From: Cytophagaceae bacterium ABcell3 | GTDB taxonomy: Bacteria; Bacteroidota; Bacteroidia; Cytophagales; Cytophagaceae | DNA length: 64,000 bases | Direction: 5' to 3' | Assembly: GCA_030913385.1 (NCBI GenBank) | Contig: CP133159.1 | Span: 496,001 to 560,000 of the forward strand | Shown: one piece after another, positions 54,701 through 63,382 of the stretch | How the letters are laid out: every line of letters starts with the position of its first letter | Position numbering within the stretch: position 1 is the stretch's first letter | The notes under the pieces: generated by a model | Told to the model about the DNA's origin: nothing | Database searches by the model: none | Seen by the model: the letters and a program-made list of their open reading frames with translations, nothing else | Translations under genes and position numbers: made by a program

Positions 54701-55224
54701 GTGGCACTGCCAGTATAGATGATTGTGGAGAGTGTACGGGAGGCGATACAGGAAAAGAACCTAACAGTAGCTGTGAACAAGATTGTAACGGCGACTTAGG
54801 CGGCACTGCCAGTATAGATAATTGTGGAGAGTGTACCGGAGGCGATACGGGTAAAGAAATTAACTACAGCTGTGCGCAAGATTGTAATGGTGACTGGGCG
54901 GGTGAGGCCTATATTGACGAGTGTGGTGAATGTGTTGGAGGAAATACTGGTGAAGAGAACTGTACTCCTACTTCTGTTAATGAGGCCGATTTCGCTTCTG
55001 TTCAGATGTACCCAAATCCTTTCAATAGTGAAATCCATTTAAAAACAGATGGTCTTATAACATCTGTAAGGGTGGAAATCTGCGATATGTCTGGAAAGGT
55101 TGTTTACACAGCCGAAGTGTCTGGTAATAATAAGATCAGTGCTGCGTCCTGGCCAGTAGGGCCTTACTTCGTAAGGCTTAGTTCTGATACAGATGTACGG
55201 ATTTATAAGCTTATTAAGCAATAA
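51799..55224 (+). CDS. PL9-type pectate lyase with Cys-rich repeat array, T9SS type A
   Basis: From the ATG at 51799 the protein has 1141 residues with a signal peptide (1-23, ending SISAQ). The PL9 beta-helix spans about 30-400. The calcium Asp cluster of the family is visible: Asp192 (NADGF), Asp216, Asp217 and Asp220 (SDDGFD), plus a Lys near 258 (GNGIKLGG) at the catalytic position. A cadherin-like sandwich (about 415-490) and an autotransporter-like beta region (about 520-755) follow. Eight 33-residue Cys repeats start at about 762, then one divergent copy. A type A sorting domain (QMYPNPFNSEIHL) ends it. It is predicted to cleave pectate outside the cell. A TTG start at 51745 would precede the signal and is rejected. 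Confidence 0.88.
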   Translation: MKKILLPLLFLYGLFMTLSISAQPTGLRTFYVAPDGNNNNSGSVEAPFATLNHAISISRPGDVFIMRGGTYQHSGTIQIPSSRSGTSEQPIIVYAYSGETPVLDFSSQSIGSNNNGIRLNASYWQIVGITIKNAGHNGIRMDGSHNILDRMTAHGCNDTGIHMAGGASHNLVKNCDSYQNFNVTGNIGNNADGFSAKFDVGPGNKFYGCRSWENSDDGFDLWRAQSTVTIENCWVFGNGDASVFGNPEGFRGNGNGIKLGGDGVPGDHIVIRNLAFDNKDKGFDHNNNSGALTLLHNTAYNNGRNYYFPNDPSDGSKRHIYRNNLSAVSNVIASLSPNAIEEGNSWQVSSEVTEDEFLSVNTALAKSPRQPDGSLPEIDLLRPKPSSFLINAGVDLGEPYNGSGPDIGAFELGEETTEVVLSELLVYGALIDGFSPNLNSYTIEIEEGEEIPLVDAVAQDGVSFTITQASSVPGEASVLATDNDGIENTYTVSFIRPADCAGEPGGEAFIDDCQVCAGGNTGIEPNNCSRIFVFTNNSGDREWDNPANWDQGRVPAAGDTAIVPQGELLTSEATIEAVVSIVGEGSVRIMDERVIENILLDGGELRLITGGNETFLTSSIEVVSSSRIQSRTEQAFLTLYGSISGEASLTTLGSGEIILSNDGSQFSGDWDITEGTVRVVDVSALGSGEVSVRPGSSLYIENDGVEISSLSLEGSLHLSNSVSIEEIYINGTEVGPGTYTAEDFPDFIFGDGTLTVPGEPWEQDCNGDIGGTASIDDCGECTGGETGKEPNSSCEQDCNGDFGGTASIDDCGECTGGDTGKEPNSSCEQDCNGDFGGAASIDDCGECTGGDTGKDPNSSCEQDCNGDFGGTASIDDCGECTGGDTGKEPNSSCEQDCNGDFGGTASIDDCGECTGGDTGKEPNSSCEQDCNGGFGGTASIDDCGECTGGDTGKDPNSSCEQDCNGDFGGTASIDDCGECTGGDTGKEPNSSCEQDCNGDLGGTASIDNCGECTGGDTGKEINYSCAQDCNGDWAGEAYIDECGECVGGNTGEENCTPTSVNEADFASVQMYPNPFNSEIHLKTDGLITSVRVEICDMSGKVVYTAEVSGNNKISAASWPVGPYFVRLSSDTDVRIYKLIKQ
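54082..54960 (+). repeat. 99-bp tandem coding repeats (8 copies plus a divergent ninth)
   Basis: Units start at 54082, 54181, 54280, 54379, 54478, 54577, 54676 and 54775, each exactly 99 bp, then a diverged copy from 54874. The encoded unit is EQDCNGDFGG, TASIDDCGEC, TGGDTGKEPNSSC. Most copies differ by only a few bases. Confidence 0.93.
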
Positions 55225-55236
55225 ACTTAAAGACGT

Positions 55237-58200
55237 ATGAAGAAATATATTGCATTGGTATATATGCTCAATGCCTGTATCTTTCATTTGATGGCTGAAG
55301 GAACCAGAGAGTTTCGTCCGACAGAAAATGATTGGGGTGCTCCTACCATTATGGACCACCCTGACTATTCCGACTTTGGGCAATATGGAGCTCCTGATGA
55401 ACAGCAAATTAAAATTAGGGTCAATGATCTGGACGAGACCATATATTTTGGCTTTAATAACCGTACCAAAAACGGAGGTTTTCTCTCCGGAATGCCTTAT
55501 AGAGTAGTTTCCCCTTCAGGTAATATAGTTTACGAAGGGGAAACTCAGCAAGGTGGTGCTGGACATATAAATAATTATGATGAAGCTGTTAGTGGACCTG
55601 CCCAAACTGGAGTAGCGGGTGGCTATAATGCCATTGAGCTTCCTGTAGATGAAACAGGGGATTATGTTCTGGAGTTTAATTTAGACCCTTTTCCTGGGGA
55701 GGAAGTCTATCTGTATTTGTTTGATGTTACCGTTGCAGATGCAAACAATCAACCCATTAATGGTAGGCTGCATAGTCAAGGGTGGCAGATCTCTACAGAG
55801 GCTCAGGTAAACCCATTTAGGGGAGTTGTGTATCCCTATGTCGAAAACGGAGTGGTATATGAAGTGGACATGAACGGTATGCAGCCTTATACCTTTATCA
55901 TTCAATTAAATTCCACGGGTCTTCAAGATACAGGGGAGTTTTTAGATGATAGGGTGTCCAGAGTGGGCAACTATAGTGTTCCTGAATTTCCAGTTTTTCT
56001 AAACCCGCCAGATGAAGAAACTTTTCCAACCAGTGATATTGTGGTTTCACTGCAAAGCCATGTTACTGCAATATCTTGTTCTGGGTATGACTTCTGCTTT
56101 CTATATATGGCAGACGCCTATGGTCACCTTGAAGGGTTTATTGATTTAAACCAAAATGGAGTGTATGATGAAAACATTGATATACACTTTGCCAAAGAAA
56201 TAGAGCCTGGCGATTCAATTTGTGTAGATTGGGACGGGCGGGATAATGATGGCAACTTGGTGGATATGGAGGAGTATGCTATTTATTCTACGTTTGGCTT
56301 CGGATTGACGCACATGCCTTTGTATGACGTAGAGCATAACATGGAAGGGTATAGGGTAAACATACTTAAACCAGAAGGACTTGACTCCCCTTTGCTTTTC
56401 TGGGATGATTCAGAGATTGAATATGGACAGACGGTCGGAGGTGATGGACTAGTTAATCTGGAAGGCTGTTTGTCTGAAACAGATGGCTGCCACAGATGGC
56501 AAAATAGAGGTGGTCTTGAAGGTGGTCGTGCGACACAAGAAACAATTAACACTTGGTGGTATGCTAAAATGTTATACGATACGCTTTCGCTGGACATGAG
56601 AGAATTCGCTCCTGTTCAATTAAGCTATAATGCTGACACTTTAATTGCTGGTGATACAACTGTCTGCAAAGGCGATGATCTTTGGGTGCATATCGTTGAT
56701 TATGGTACAGGGCATTATGACAATGACAGGTATACCTATGAATGGTATTTTGATTCAAATCTTCTACAAGGGGAGGCAGCCTCGCAACTTTTTACTATTG
56801 AAGAAAATTCTGAGATTGTTATTAAAGCTATTGATAATGAAAACGAAGGGTGTATTACTTTTGACACCTTGCATGTAGAAATAGTTAATCCTGTTCAGAT
56901 TGATGCCGAAGTGGAGGATGAGCTCTGTGACCCTGGAACCGGTGCTATAGAGGTTAACCTTATAGACGGCCCTCCCAACCCTCAGTTCTTTTGGCAGGAG
57001 TTTCCGCAAGTAGAATCAGGGTCTATTAGCGGGCTAGATGCGGGAAATTATCATTTGCAAATAAGGGATACTTTGTACTCGGAGGGGTGTATGCTGGACA
57101 CAAGCTTTACTATTGTTCCGGCTATAATTATAGCTATCGACCAGTTAGATATTTCTCACACGCCTTGTTATTCACATGATGGTAAAGCGGCGATAACGAT
57201 GGAAGATACCAGCAGGAGCTATGCATTTTTATGGAGTGGGAGTGTAGGGGAGTACGTAATAGATACACTTGCTCCTGGAAACCATACCGTGCATATAACA
57301 GACGTAGAAACTGGTTGCGATACGGACAGTAGCTTTAGTGTTACAGGTTTACCCTTTACTGTAGAAATAGCTACACAAGATGAAATTTGTGCTGGCAGCC
57401 AAGGGACAGTTTCGCTTACGCTTCCTGATGGAGATTTTAGTATAAGCTACAATGGAGAAGCTGGAAATGTCTTTTATGACAATTTATCATCAGGAAATTA
57501 TGATATATCAGTCGTAGCAGATATTGACCAGGATTGCCGGGTGGATACTTTTGCTTTGATCAATGACAGCATTTATACGGTTTCCATAGAACACCTGGAT
57601 TTGGAGCATACGCCATGTTATGAGCATAACGGGTCCGCGGCGGTGACTATGGCAGAGCCTTCACGGGATTATGGTTATCAGTGGAATGGCAATGTAGGAA
57701 CGAATCAGGTTAGCAATCTTGCTCCTGGAAACCATGCCGTGCATATAACAGACATAGAAACTGGTTGTGACACGGACAGTAGCTTTACTATTTCTGAAAA
57801 GCCCTTCTTAATAGGGGTTTCTTTGGAAAGTGAAGTTTGCAGTGATGGGTCAGGGGCTATTTCTCTTGAGGTCCCCAATGGTGATTTTGAAGTTTATCTT
57901 GATGGTGCACGCGGAGATCGTGTAAATGAAAACCTTTCTGCAGGAAACTATGAAATCTCGGTCGTATCTATACTTGATAATAGTTGCCGGACAGATACTA
58001 GTGTTTTTCTTAGTGACAGCACCTATACCCTTGATGTCGAATTTGAAATAGAGCCTCTTTCAGGAATCATAGAAACTGATGCGGAGCTTCAATTTACAGC
58101 TCAAAGCTACCCTGTTGCCGAAAAATATGAATGGGATTTTGACAATGGGGATTTTTCAGAAGAACAAGCGCCTATAGTGGTTTTTACAGATGAAGGGGTG

Positions 58201-58563
58201 TTTGAAGTTTCTCTGTTGGTGACCGATGGGCGTGGATGCCAGGGGATAACCCGCAAAACTTTTGATATTCCCTTACATGTGCCTTGTGAAGTCAATATTC
58301 CGACAGCTTTTTCCCCTAATGGTGATTATGTAAATGACGATATAGGAGTTTTGGGGAATGCAGAGTCGATAGATCTTAAAATCTTTAACCGGTGGGGAGA
58401 AGTCATTTTTCGCTCACGTGACATAGGTAATAGGTGGGATGGGACATATCAGGGAAAGCAATCCCCTATTGGCGTGTATCCTTTTATTCTCGATTACGAG
58501 TGCCCTACCGATGGAGCACCTGACAAAAAGCGGATCATTGGAGAAATAACTTTGGTAAGATGA
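55237..58563 (+). CDS. T9SS type B sorting domain surface protein (module copy 2)
   Basis: The 1108-residue protein has a signal peptide (1-20, ending HLMA). Its first 460 residues match the 36782 protein (GAPDEQQIKIRVNDLDETIY, EGFIDLNQNGVYD, NRGGLEGGRATQETINTWWY). Two copies of a roughly 150-residue SprB-like block follow (about 640-790 and 790-940; each with NHTVHITD or NHAVHITD, ETGCDTDSSF). A PKD-like domain is near 950-1010. A canonical type B sorting domain starts with IPTAFSPNGDYVNDDI and ends EITLVR. The last codons overlap the next gene as ATGA. Only 12 bp separates it from the pectate lyase gene, so they probably share a transcript. Confidence 0.87.
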   Translation: MKKYIALVYMLNACIFHLMAEGTREFRPTENDWGAPTIMDHPDYSDFGQYGAPDEQQIKIRVNDLDETIYFGFNNRTKNGGFLSGMPYRVVSPSGNIVYEGETQQGGAGHINNYDEAVSGPAQTGVAGGYNAIELPVDETGDYVLEFNLDPFPGEEVYLYLFDVTVADANNQPINGRLHSQGWQISTEAQVNPFRGVVYPYVENGVVYEVDMNGMQPYTFIIQLNSTGLQDTGEFLDDRVSRVGNYSVPEFPVFLNPPDEETFPTSDIVVSLQSHVTAISCSGYDFCFLYMADAYGHLEGFIDLNQNGVYDENIDIHFAKEIEPGDSICVDWDGRDNDGNLVDMEEYAIYSTFGFGLTHMPLYDVEHNMEGYRVNILKPEGLDSPLLFWDDSEIEYGQTVGGDGLVNLEGCLSETDGCHRWQNRGGLEGGRATQETINTWWYAKMLYDTLSLDMREFAPVQLSYNADTLIAGDTTVCKGDDLWVHIVDYGTGHYDNDRYTYEWYFDSNLLQGEAASQLFTIEENSEIVIKAIDNENEGCITFDTLHVEIVNPVQIDAEVEDELCDPGTGAIEVNLIDGPPNPQFFWQEFPQVESGSISGLDAGNYHLQIRDTLYSEGCMLDTSFTIVPAIIIAIDQLDISHTPCYSHDGKAAITMEDTSRSYAFLWSGSVGEYVIDTLAPGNHTVHITDVETGCDTDSSFSVTGLPFTVEIATQDEICAGSQGTVSLTLPDGDFSISYNGEAGNVFYDNLSSGNYDISVVADIDQDCRVDTFALINDSIYTVSIEHLDLEHTPCYEHNGSAAVTMAEPSRDYGYQWNGNVGTNQVSNLAPGNHAVHITDIETGCDTDSSFTISEKPFLIGVSLESEVCSDGSGAISLEVPNGDFEVYLDGARGDRVNENLSAGNYEISVVSILDNSCRTDTSVFLSDSTYTLDVEFEIEPLSGIIETDAELQFTAQSYPVAEKYEWDFDNGDFSEEQAPIVVFTDEGVFEVSLLVTDGRGCQGITRKTFDIPLHVPCEVNIPTAFSPNGDYVNDDIGVLGNAESIDLKIFNRWGEVIFRSRDIGNRWDGTYQGKQSPIGVYPFILDYECPTDGAPDKKRIIGEITLVR

Positions 58564-59588
58564 GGAAAACTTTACTGATAATATTGTGCTTTACATGTTT
58601 AATAGCAAAGGCACAGGATCCACAGTTTTCACAGTATTACAACGCCCCTTTGCTGTTAAACCCTGCTATGGCAGGAGCAACTGACTGTTACCGCGCAGGA
58701 CTAAACAGCAGGGTTCAATGGGCGGGACTTGTCGGAAGCTTTAGAACGCATGCTGCTTTTGCAGATTTGAATGTTCCTGATATGCGCAGTGGATTTGGTT
58801 TGTCTGTGCTTTATGATGACATAGGCGTTGCTGGCCTTTCTTCTAGTGATATTAGTGGTTATTACAGCTATCTTGTTCCTGTTACCGATCAGTTTAATTT
58901 ACGTTTTGGCTTACAGGCTTCTTATGTTTCGAGAAACATAAATTACGGTTCATTATTATTTGAAGACCAGTTTTATGGAACGGTTCCAGTGCAGGGTTTT
59001 ACCATCGATGAGGTGGCCATGCATAACCGGGTAAATTACATGGACATTTCTTCGGGAATTTTTATGTATGGCGAAGATACTTGGTGGTTTGGTATGGCAG
59101 TTCATCACCTAAGTCGACCACAGCAAGAGTTCTTTCTTAGAGACAGTCGCCTGCCTGTAAGGTTATCTGTACATGGCGGTTACAATTTTTACGTGAAACA
59201 ATATCACCACCAGCCGGCTGAAGAAGCCTTGCGGGTGGTACCAACTTTCTTGTACAAAAGACAGGCTGGTTTTCAGCAAGTGGACTTCGGGGTTTATACC
59301 ATAAAGGCACCTATCATGCTCGGGCTTTGGTACAGAGGAGTTTTTGTTGAACAACATGAGGAAATTTACCAAAGCGACGCGATTATTGCCCAAGCAGGTT
59401 TCCGGTACAAAGACTTTGCGTTTACCTATAGTTATGACTTTACCATTTCAAAGCTACAGCATCGCAATACCCATGGTAGCCATGAGGTTTCCATTATATA
59501 TTTATTCTGTCTTGACTGGCCTCCACGCAAAAAGACAAGCAGGAGGGTGAAAAGACTTCCTTGCCCAGATTTTCAGCGGGGGAGGTGA
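58560..59588 (+). CDS. PorP/SprF-family outer-membrane protein (copy 2)
   Basis: The 342-residue protein has a signal peptide (1-18, ending LIAKAQ) and then the PorP/SprF hallmark DPQFSQYYNAPLLLNPAMAG. Barrel strands continue through the protein, and the Arg/Lys-rich tail ends PCPDFQRGR. It is translationally coupled (ATGA) to the type B substrate gene, which supports a dedicated substrate-anchor pair. It is more canonical than copy 1, with a closer match to the QYYxxPLLLNPAxxG motif. Confidence 0.9.
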   Translation: MRKTLLIILCFTCLIAKAQDPQFSQYYNAPLLLNPAMAGATDCYRAGLNSRVQWAGLVGSFRTHAAFADLNVPDMRSGFGLSVLYDDIGVAGLSSSDISGYYSYLVPVTDQFNLRFGLQASYVSRNINYGSLLFEDQFYGTVPVQGFTIDEVAMHNRVNYMDISSGIFMYGEDTWWFGMAVHHLSRPQQEFFLRDSRLPVRLSVHGGYNFYVKQYHHQPAEEALRVVPTFLYKRQAGFQQVDFGVYTIKAPIMLGLWYRGVFVEQHEEIYQSDAIIAQAGFRYKDFAFTYSYDFTISKLQHRNTHGSHEVSIIYLFCLDWPPRKKTSRRVKRLPCPDFQRGR

Positions 59589-59992
59589 GGGTAAAAAATG
59601 TAGTGGGCCACATTCATGGCGTCAGGGGGTTAGTACAGGAAGCGCTTTAGTAAGGCCATAAAGTAGATTGTGCGCTTGTGGCTAGCCCAAAAAAAGTATT
59701 GAATTAAAAGTCTCTCAATTTACTGTGCACGGTAAATTAAGAAATAACCGAAAAACCCTTGCTCCTATCCCTCATAATTTTTACACAAATATAAATAAGC
59801 CAACATTTTGGGCGTTTTTCAGCTCGCCCTATGATAAGCCTGGTGGTTCCCGGGATTTACTTTATGAAGCTGTCAATACACCAAATACAAGCTCACATTG
59901 GGATGATCTGACGGTCAGCTATTCATTATGGTTTTATTTGGGGATGTACAGGGGGTGAAAAAAGTAATGCTTCACCCCCTTACATCTGAACT
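59589..59992. other. Intergenic region, possible gene remnant
   Basis: The 404-bp gap is mostly unassigned. One short open frame (59725-59958) reads FFSSPYDKPGGSRDLLYEAV, NTPNTSSHWDDLTV; it might be a fragment of a lost gene but no family is recognised. A 9-bp perfect hairpin, GGGGGTGAA/TTCACCCCC (59951-59979), separates it from the next gene. Confidence 0.5.
59951..59979. terminator. Hairpin between convergent transcripts
   Basis: GGGGGTGAA pairs perfectly with TTCACCCCC around an 11-base loop. Neither strand has a strong T-tract after it, so intrinsic termination is uncertain. Confidence 0.55.
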
Positions 59993-62185
59993 TTACTTAA
60001 TAACCAGCAACCTCCAACCTTCAGGCGCATTTTTCCAGTTTACCCCCACCATATCATTGCTGTCATGCCTTATAATTTCCAGGTCAGTATATTGGTTGCC
60101 CAAAGGAAGCCTCTTGATTTTGATGAATTTTAAGTAAGGAGGTAAAAATGGTTTATTAAACGAAACCTCCTTCTTCTCAGGAGATATGTCTATTTGTAAT
60201 ATAGCTTGCAAAAGCAAGTAAACAGCGGCTACGGACCATGCTTGTGGCGAGCATGCGACAGGGTAAGCTGTAGGTGCCTCTCCTTTTCTTTTTTCAAACC
60301 CGCAGAATAACTCTGGCAGCCTCTGTAGTGGTATAAATAAAGAAGCATCGAATAGACCGGTCATTAACATTGCTGCTTCCTCGCGAAACCCATTGTTTGC
60401 CATACCCCAGGCAATTAAGGCAACATCATGTGGCCATACTGACCCATTGTGGTATGACATGGGGTTATACTGCTTCTCTTGGGAAGAGAGGGTTCTTATG
60501 CCCCACCCGCTGAACATGTCAGACCCCATCAGACTTTTTACCAGTTTTTCTGCTTTTTCTGAGTCTGTTATACCTGTAAACAGCAAATGGCCTGCATTGG
60601 AGGACTTTACCCGACACGGTTTTTTATTTCCATCCAGAGCCAGGTAATATATACCATTTTCCTCATCCCAGAACTTTTCGTTAAACAAGGTTTTTAGGTT
60701 TGTGGCTTCCCGCCCCCATTTTTCAGCCAATTGTGGCTCATTCATCAGCTCTGCTAAGTTTGCAGCATATTTTTTTGCCGCATATACATACCCCTGAACT
60801 TCGCACAGTGCAATGGGTGGCTCTGCAAGTTTGCCTGTTTTATAGGAAACGGAATCATGACTGTCTTTCCAGCCTTGGTTTGTAAGTCCGTTGGCGGCTT
60901 TGTGCTGGTATTCTACAAATCCGTCTTTGTCAAAATCTCCATAATTGTTTATCCATTCTACGGCAGCTTTAATGTTGGGCCATAATTCTTTGATTAGCTC
61001 TTTATCCTGTGTCCGCTGGTAGTAGGTACCTGCCAGTAAAACGAACAGAGGGGTGGCATCTATAGTGCCATAGTACTTCCTGAAAGGAACCTCATTGAGG
61101 TTTACCATTTCTCCGCCCCTGGTTTCGTGTAATATCTTTCCGGGTTCTGCATCAGAGGCAGGGTCATTTTCAGTAGCCTGGTTGGTAGCAAGGAATTTTA
61201 GCACATCTCTAGAGATTTCTGGTGCTACCCACAAAGTCTCGAGTGCGGTAATAATGCCATCCCTTCCGAATGCGGTATTGTACCAAGGCACCCCTGCATA
61301 AGGGTATTTTCCTTGTGGGGTGTCTGCAAGCAAAGAAACTAGGTCTGCCTTCGAGCGATTGATCCAATGAGTGAAGTGCTCATTAAAAGTTTCAATTGTT
61401 GGAAATAAATTTTTTATACTTTCCAGCTCTGGGTTTATTAGTTTTTTGGCAGTTGAGTAACTTGTGGCTTTATCTTCTTGGCTGCCTTCTCTGAAAAGAA
61501 TCGAATATTGTAATTTTATTGGCTGCTTTGGCTGGAGTTGTAATCTGAAAGTTAGTTTTCCGGAACTGTCGCAGATATCGTCATAAGGCATTGAGAATCT
61601 TATCTCTGACTTTCTTATTATATTATCTAGTCCTTTGTAGGAAATATATAAAGTATTGTTTTCTGGATGTTCATATCCTAATACTTTACCTCTATGTTTT
61701 CTTTCAATTCCTCTTACTTCAAATATGTGTTTAAAATCTCCTTCAAACTTTAAGGACAGGTTTAACAAGTGTGTTTTATCGGTAAAGTTTTCTAAGACAA
61801 TTTCGTCATAAAACTGGTGCTCTCTAATGAACTGGCTTCTTCTTATGTGCATAGTTCCATGGTGTATTATTTCACCTGGCCTTACCTCCAGTTCAGGGTT
61901 AGTTAAATCTATAGAAAGAATTTCATTCTCTTCTTTAATATTTGAGCTTAACAAGGTTGGTCTATGGTCATTGACCCTTAGTTCGATTTTGCTAATAAAC
62001 CTGGTATCTTTATGGTACAACCCTTGTACCTCTTTGCCAAGCGGGGTAATATCACCCCACCTGTCCATTATTCCAAAAGTGTCGCAGTGGTTCAGTACCT
62101 GGACACGATCATCTGCATAAGTAGAGTCTGCAGAAATATAATATTTGTCATCTTCCAGCTGAATGAACTTTTCTTTAGCGGTCAT
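59993..62185 (-). CDS. Glycogen debranching-like enzyme (amylo-alpha-1,6-glucosidase family)
   Basis: The 730-residue protein has the N-terminal glycogen-debranching domain (about 1-230; NHCDTFGIMDRWGDITPLGK, GLYHKDTRFISKIELRV), and then an (alpha/alpha)6 glucosidase-type domain. Motifs are GVPWYNTAFGRDGIITALET near 300, NSNAGHLLFTG-like SSNAGHLLFTGITD near 530, and SYHNGSVWPHDVALIAWGM near 580. No signal peptide was seen, so it is cytoplasmic. The family removes alpha-1,6 branches or hydrolyses related oligosaccharides. It lies 19 bp downstream of a family 4 glycosyltransferase on the same strand, an operon suggesting alpha-glucan or glycoside metabolism. Confidence 0.85.
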   Translation of the reverse strand: MTAKEKFIQLEDDKYYISADSTYADDRVQVLNHCDTFGIMDRWGDITPLGKEVQGLYHKDTRFISKIELRVNDHRPTLLSSNIKEENEILSIDLTNPELEVRPGEIIHHGTMHIRRSQFIREHQFYDEIVLENFTDKTHLLNLSLKFEGDFKHIFEVRGIERKHRGKVLGYEHPENNTLYISYKGLDNIIRKSEIRFSMPYDDICDSSGKLTFRLQLQPKQPIKLQYSILFREGSQEDKATSYSTAKKLINPELESIKNLFPTIETFNEHFTHWINRSKADLVSLLADTPQGKYPYAGVPWYNTAFGRDGIITALETLWVAPEISRDVLKFLATNQATENDPASDAEPGKILHETRGGEMVNLNEVPFRKYYGTIDATPLFVLLAGTYYQRTQDKELIKELWPNIKAAVEWINNYGDFDKDGFVEYQHKAANGLTNQGWKDSHDSVSYKTGKLAEPPIALCEVQGYVYAAKKYAANLAELMNEPQLAEKWGREATNLKTLFNEKFWDEENGIYYLALDGNKKPCRVKSSNAGHLLFTGITDSEKAEKLVKSLMGSDMFSGWGIRTLSSQEKQYNPMSYHNGSVWPHDVALIAWGMANNGFREEAAMLMTGLFDASLFIPLQRLPELFCGFEKRKGEAPTAYPVACSPQAWSVAAVYLLLQAILQIDISPEKKEVSFNKPFLPPYLKFIKIKRLPLGNQYTDLEIIRHDSNDMVGVNWKNAPEGWRLLVIK

Positions 62186-62204
62186 AATACCTCCTTTTTA
62201 AATA

Positions 62205-63299
62205 TTATGCTACTAATTTTTTGCCATTTTCTTTTATAATTGATTGGTGCATTGGGATAAAAGTCCTAGGTCTCTTAGTCCTTGGCAGTAGTTCATAAAT
62301 GTTTAAATAGTTTTTTGCCATTATAGTAGCACTAAACCTTTCCTCGAATATTTGACGGACAGTTGTTCGGTTTAGCATGTTGATATTTTCAAGTGCTGTA
62401 ACCGCTTGAGATATATTTTCTACAACATATCCTGACTGACCATTGTCTATGACTTCAGGAACAGAACCATTGTTATAGGCAATGACAGGTGTGCCACATG
62501 CAATAGATTCGATCATTACCATTCCGAAAGGCTCTGGCCAGTCTATAGGAAAAAGCAATGCTTTGGCTTTTCCAAGGAAATCACCCTTTTCTTTTTCACC
62601 TATTTCACCAATGAACTCCACATGAGATTGGTCTAGGAGCTTCTGGATGTGATTTTTAAAATACTCATTGTCGGCCTTGTCTATTTTAGCAGCAATTTTT
62701 AGCTTAATGCCAGCCATTTTGGCTATTTCTATAGCTCTATCAGGTCTTTTTTCAGGCGAGATTCTACCAATAAAAGCAACATAATCACCATCGCCTTTGC
62801 CCTTTTTGTAAAGGTCGAGTGGTAGACCGTGGTATACGGTCCCGACCCAGTTTGCTCTAGGCAAAGGGTTTCTTTGGGCGTTTGATATGGATACCACTGC
62901 TTTTTTATTAAACTTTTTGTAGACCGGCTTTAAGTCTGGTATGTCCAGTCTACCATGGAGAGTGGTTATATTGGGTATATTTATGAAGTTAGTGAATGGA
63001 AAATGTAGGTAATCAGTATGGAAGTGTAGTACATCAAACTCATGCGCCCTTTCTGCCACATCTTGCATTTGAATTATATGATGTGCTAAGGGATCCTGCA
63101 CTTTACTGTCTAGCCTTAGGGCCTCTTTGTTGTGACTGATTAAATTTGCCGAAGTTTTAGAGTCTCCGGATGCAAAAAGGGTAACACTGTGCCCCAGTTT
63201 AACAAGCTCTTCGGTCAGATATGACACGACTCTTTCTGTACCTCCGTATAATTTTGGTGGCACGGACTCATATAAAGGAGAAATTTGTGCGATTTTCAT
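62205..63299 (-). CDS. Glycosyltransferase family 4 protein
   Basis: The 364-residue protein has a GT-B fold. The N-terminal MKIAQISPLYESVPPKLYGG includes the conserved Gly-rich acceptor loop, followed by TERVVSYLTEEL. The C-terminal half has FIGRISPEKRPDRAIEIAK and the GT4 EPFGMVMIESIACGTPVIAY, with the Glu-x7-Glu signature (donor nucleotide-sugar binding), then GSVPEVIDNG. No membrane segment is visible. The substrate is not determined. It is first in an operon with the debranching-like enzyme. Confidence 0.88.
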   Translation of the reverse strand: MKIAQISPLYESVPPKLYGGTERVVSYLTEELVKLGHSVTLFASGDSKTSANLISHNKEALRLDSKVQDPLAHHIIQMQDVAERAHEFDVLHFHTDYLHFPFTNFINIPNITTLHGRLDIPDLKPVYKKFNKKAVVSISNAQRNPLPRANWVGTVYHGLPLDLYKKGKGDGDYVAFIGRISPEKRPDRAIEIAKMAGIKLKIAAKIDKADNEYFKNHIQKLLDQSHVEFIGEIGEKEKGDFLGKAKALLFPIDWPEPFGMVMIESIACGTPVIAYNNGSVPEVIDNGQSGYVVENISQAVTALENINMLNRTTVRQIFEERFSATIMAKNYLNIYELLPRTKRPRTFIPMHQSIIKENGKKLVA

Positions 63300-63382
63300 A
63301 ATCTATCATTAGTGTTAACAATTTCATATAAAATCACTTTTATTTGCTATAACTTTATTTTATTGTTACGGGTTTAATTTAT

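Noticed and set aside
53965-54806. Two long minus-strand open frames through the 99-bp repeats
   Set aside because: The repeat unit is a multiple of three, so any frame without a stop in one unit stays open over all units. They are shadows of the pectate lyase gene.
54082-54960. CRISPR array
   Set aside because: The repeats are contiguous 99-bp coding units with no variable spacers, inside one reading frame of a secreted protein.
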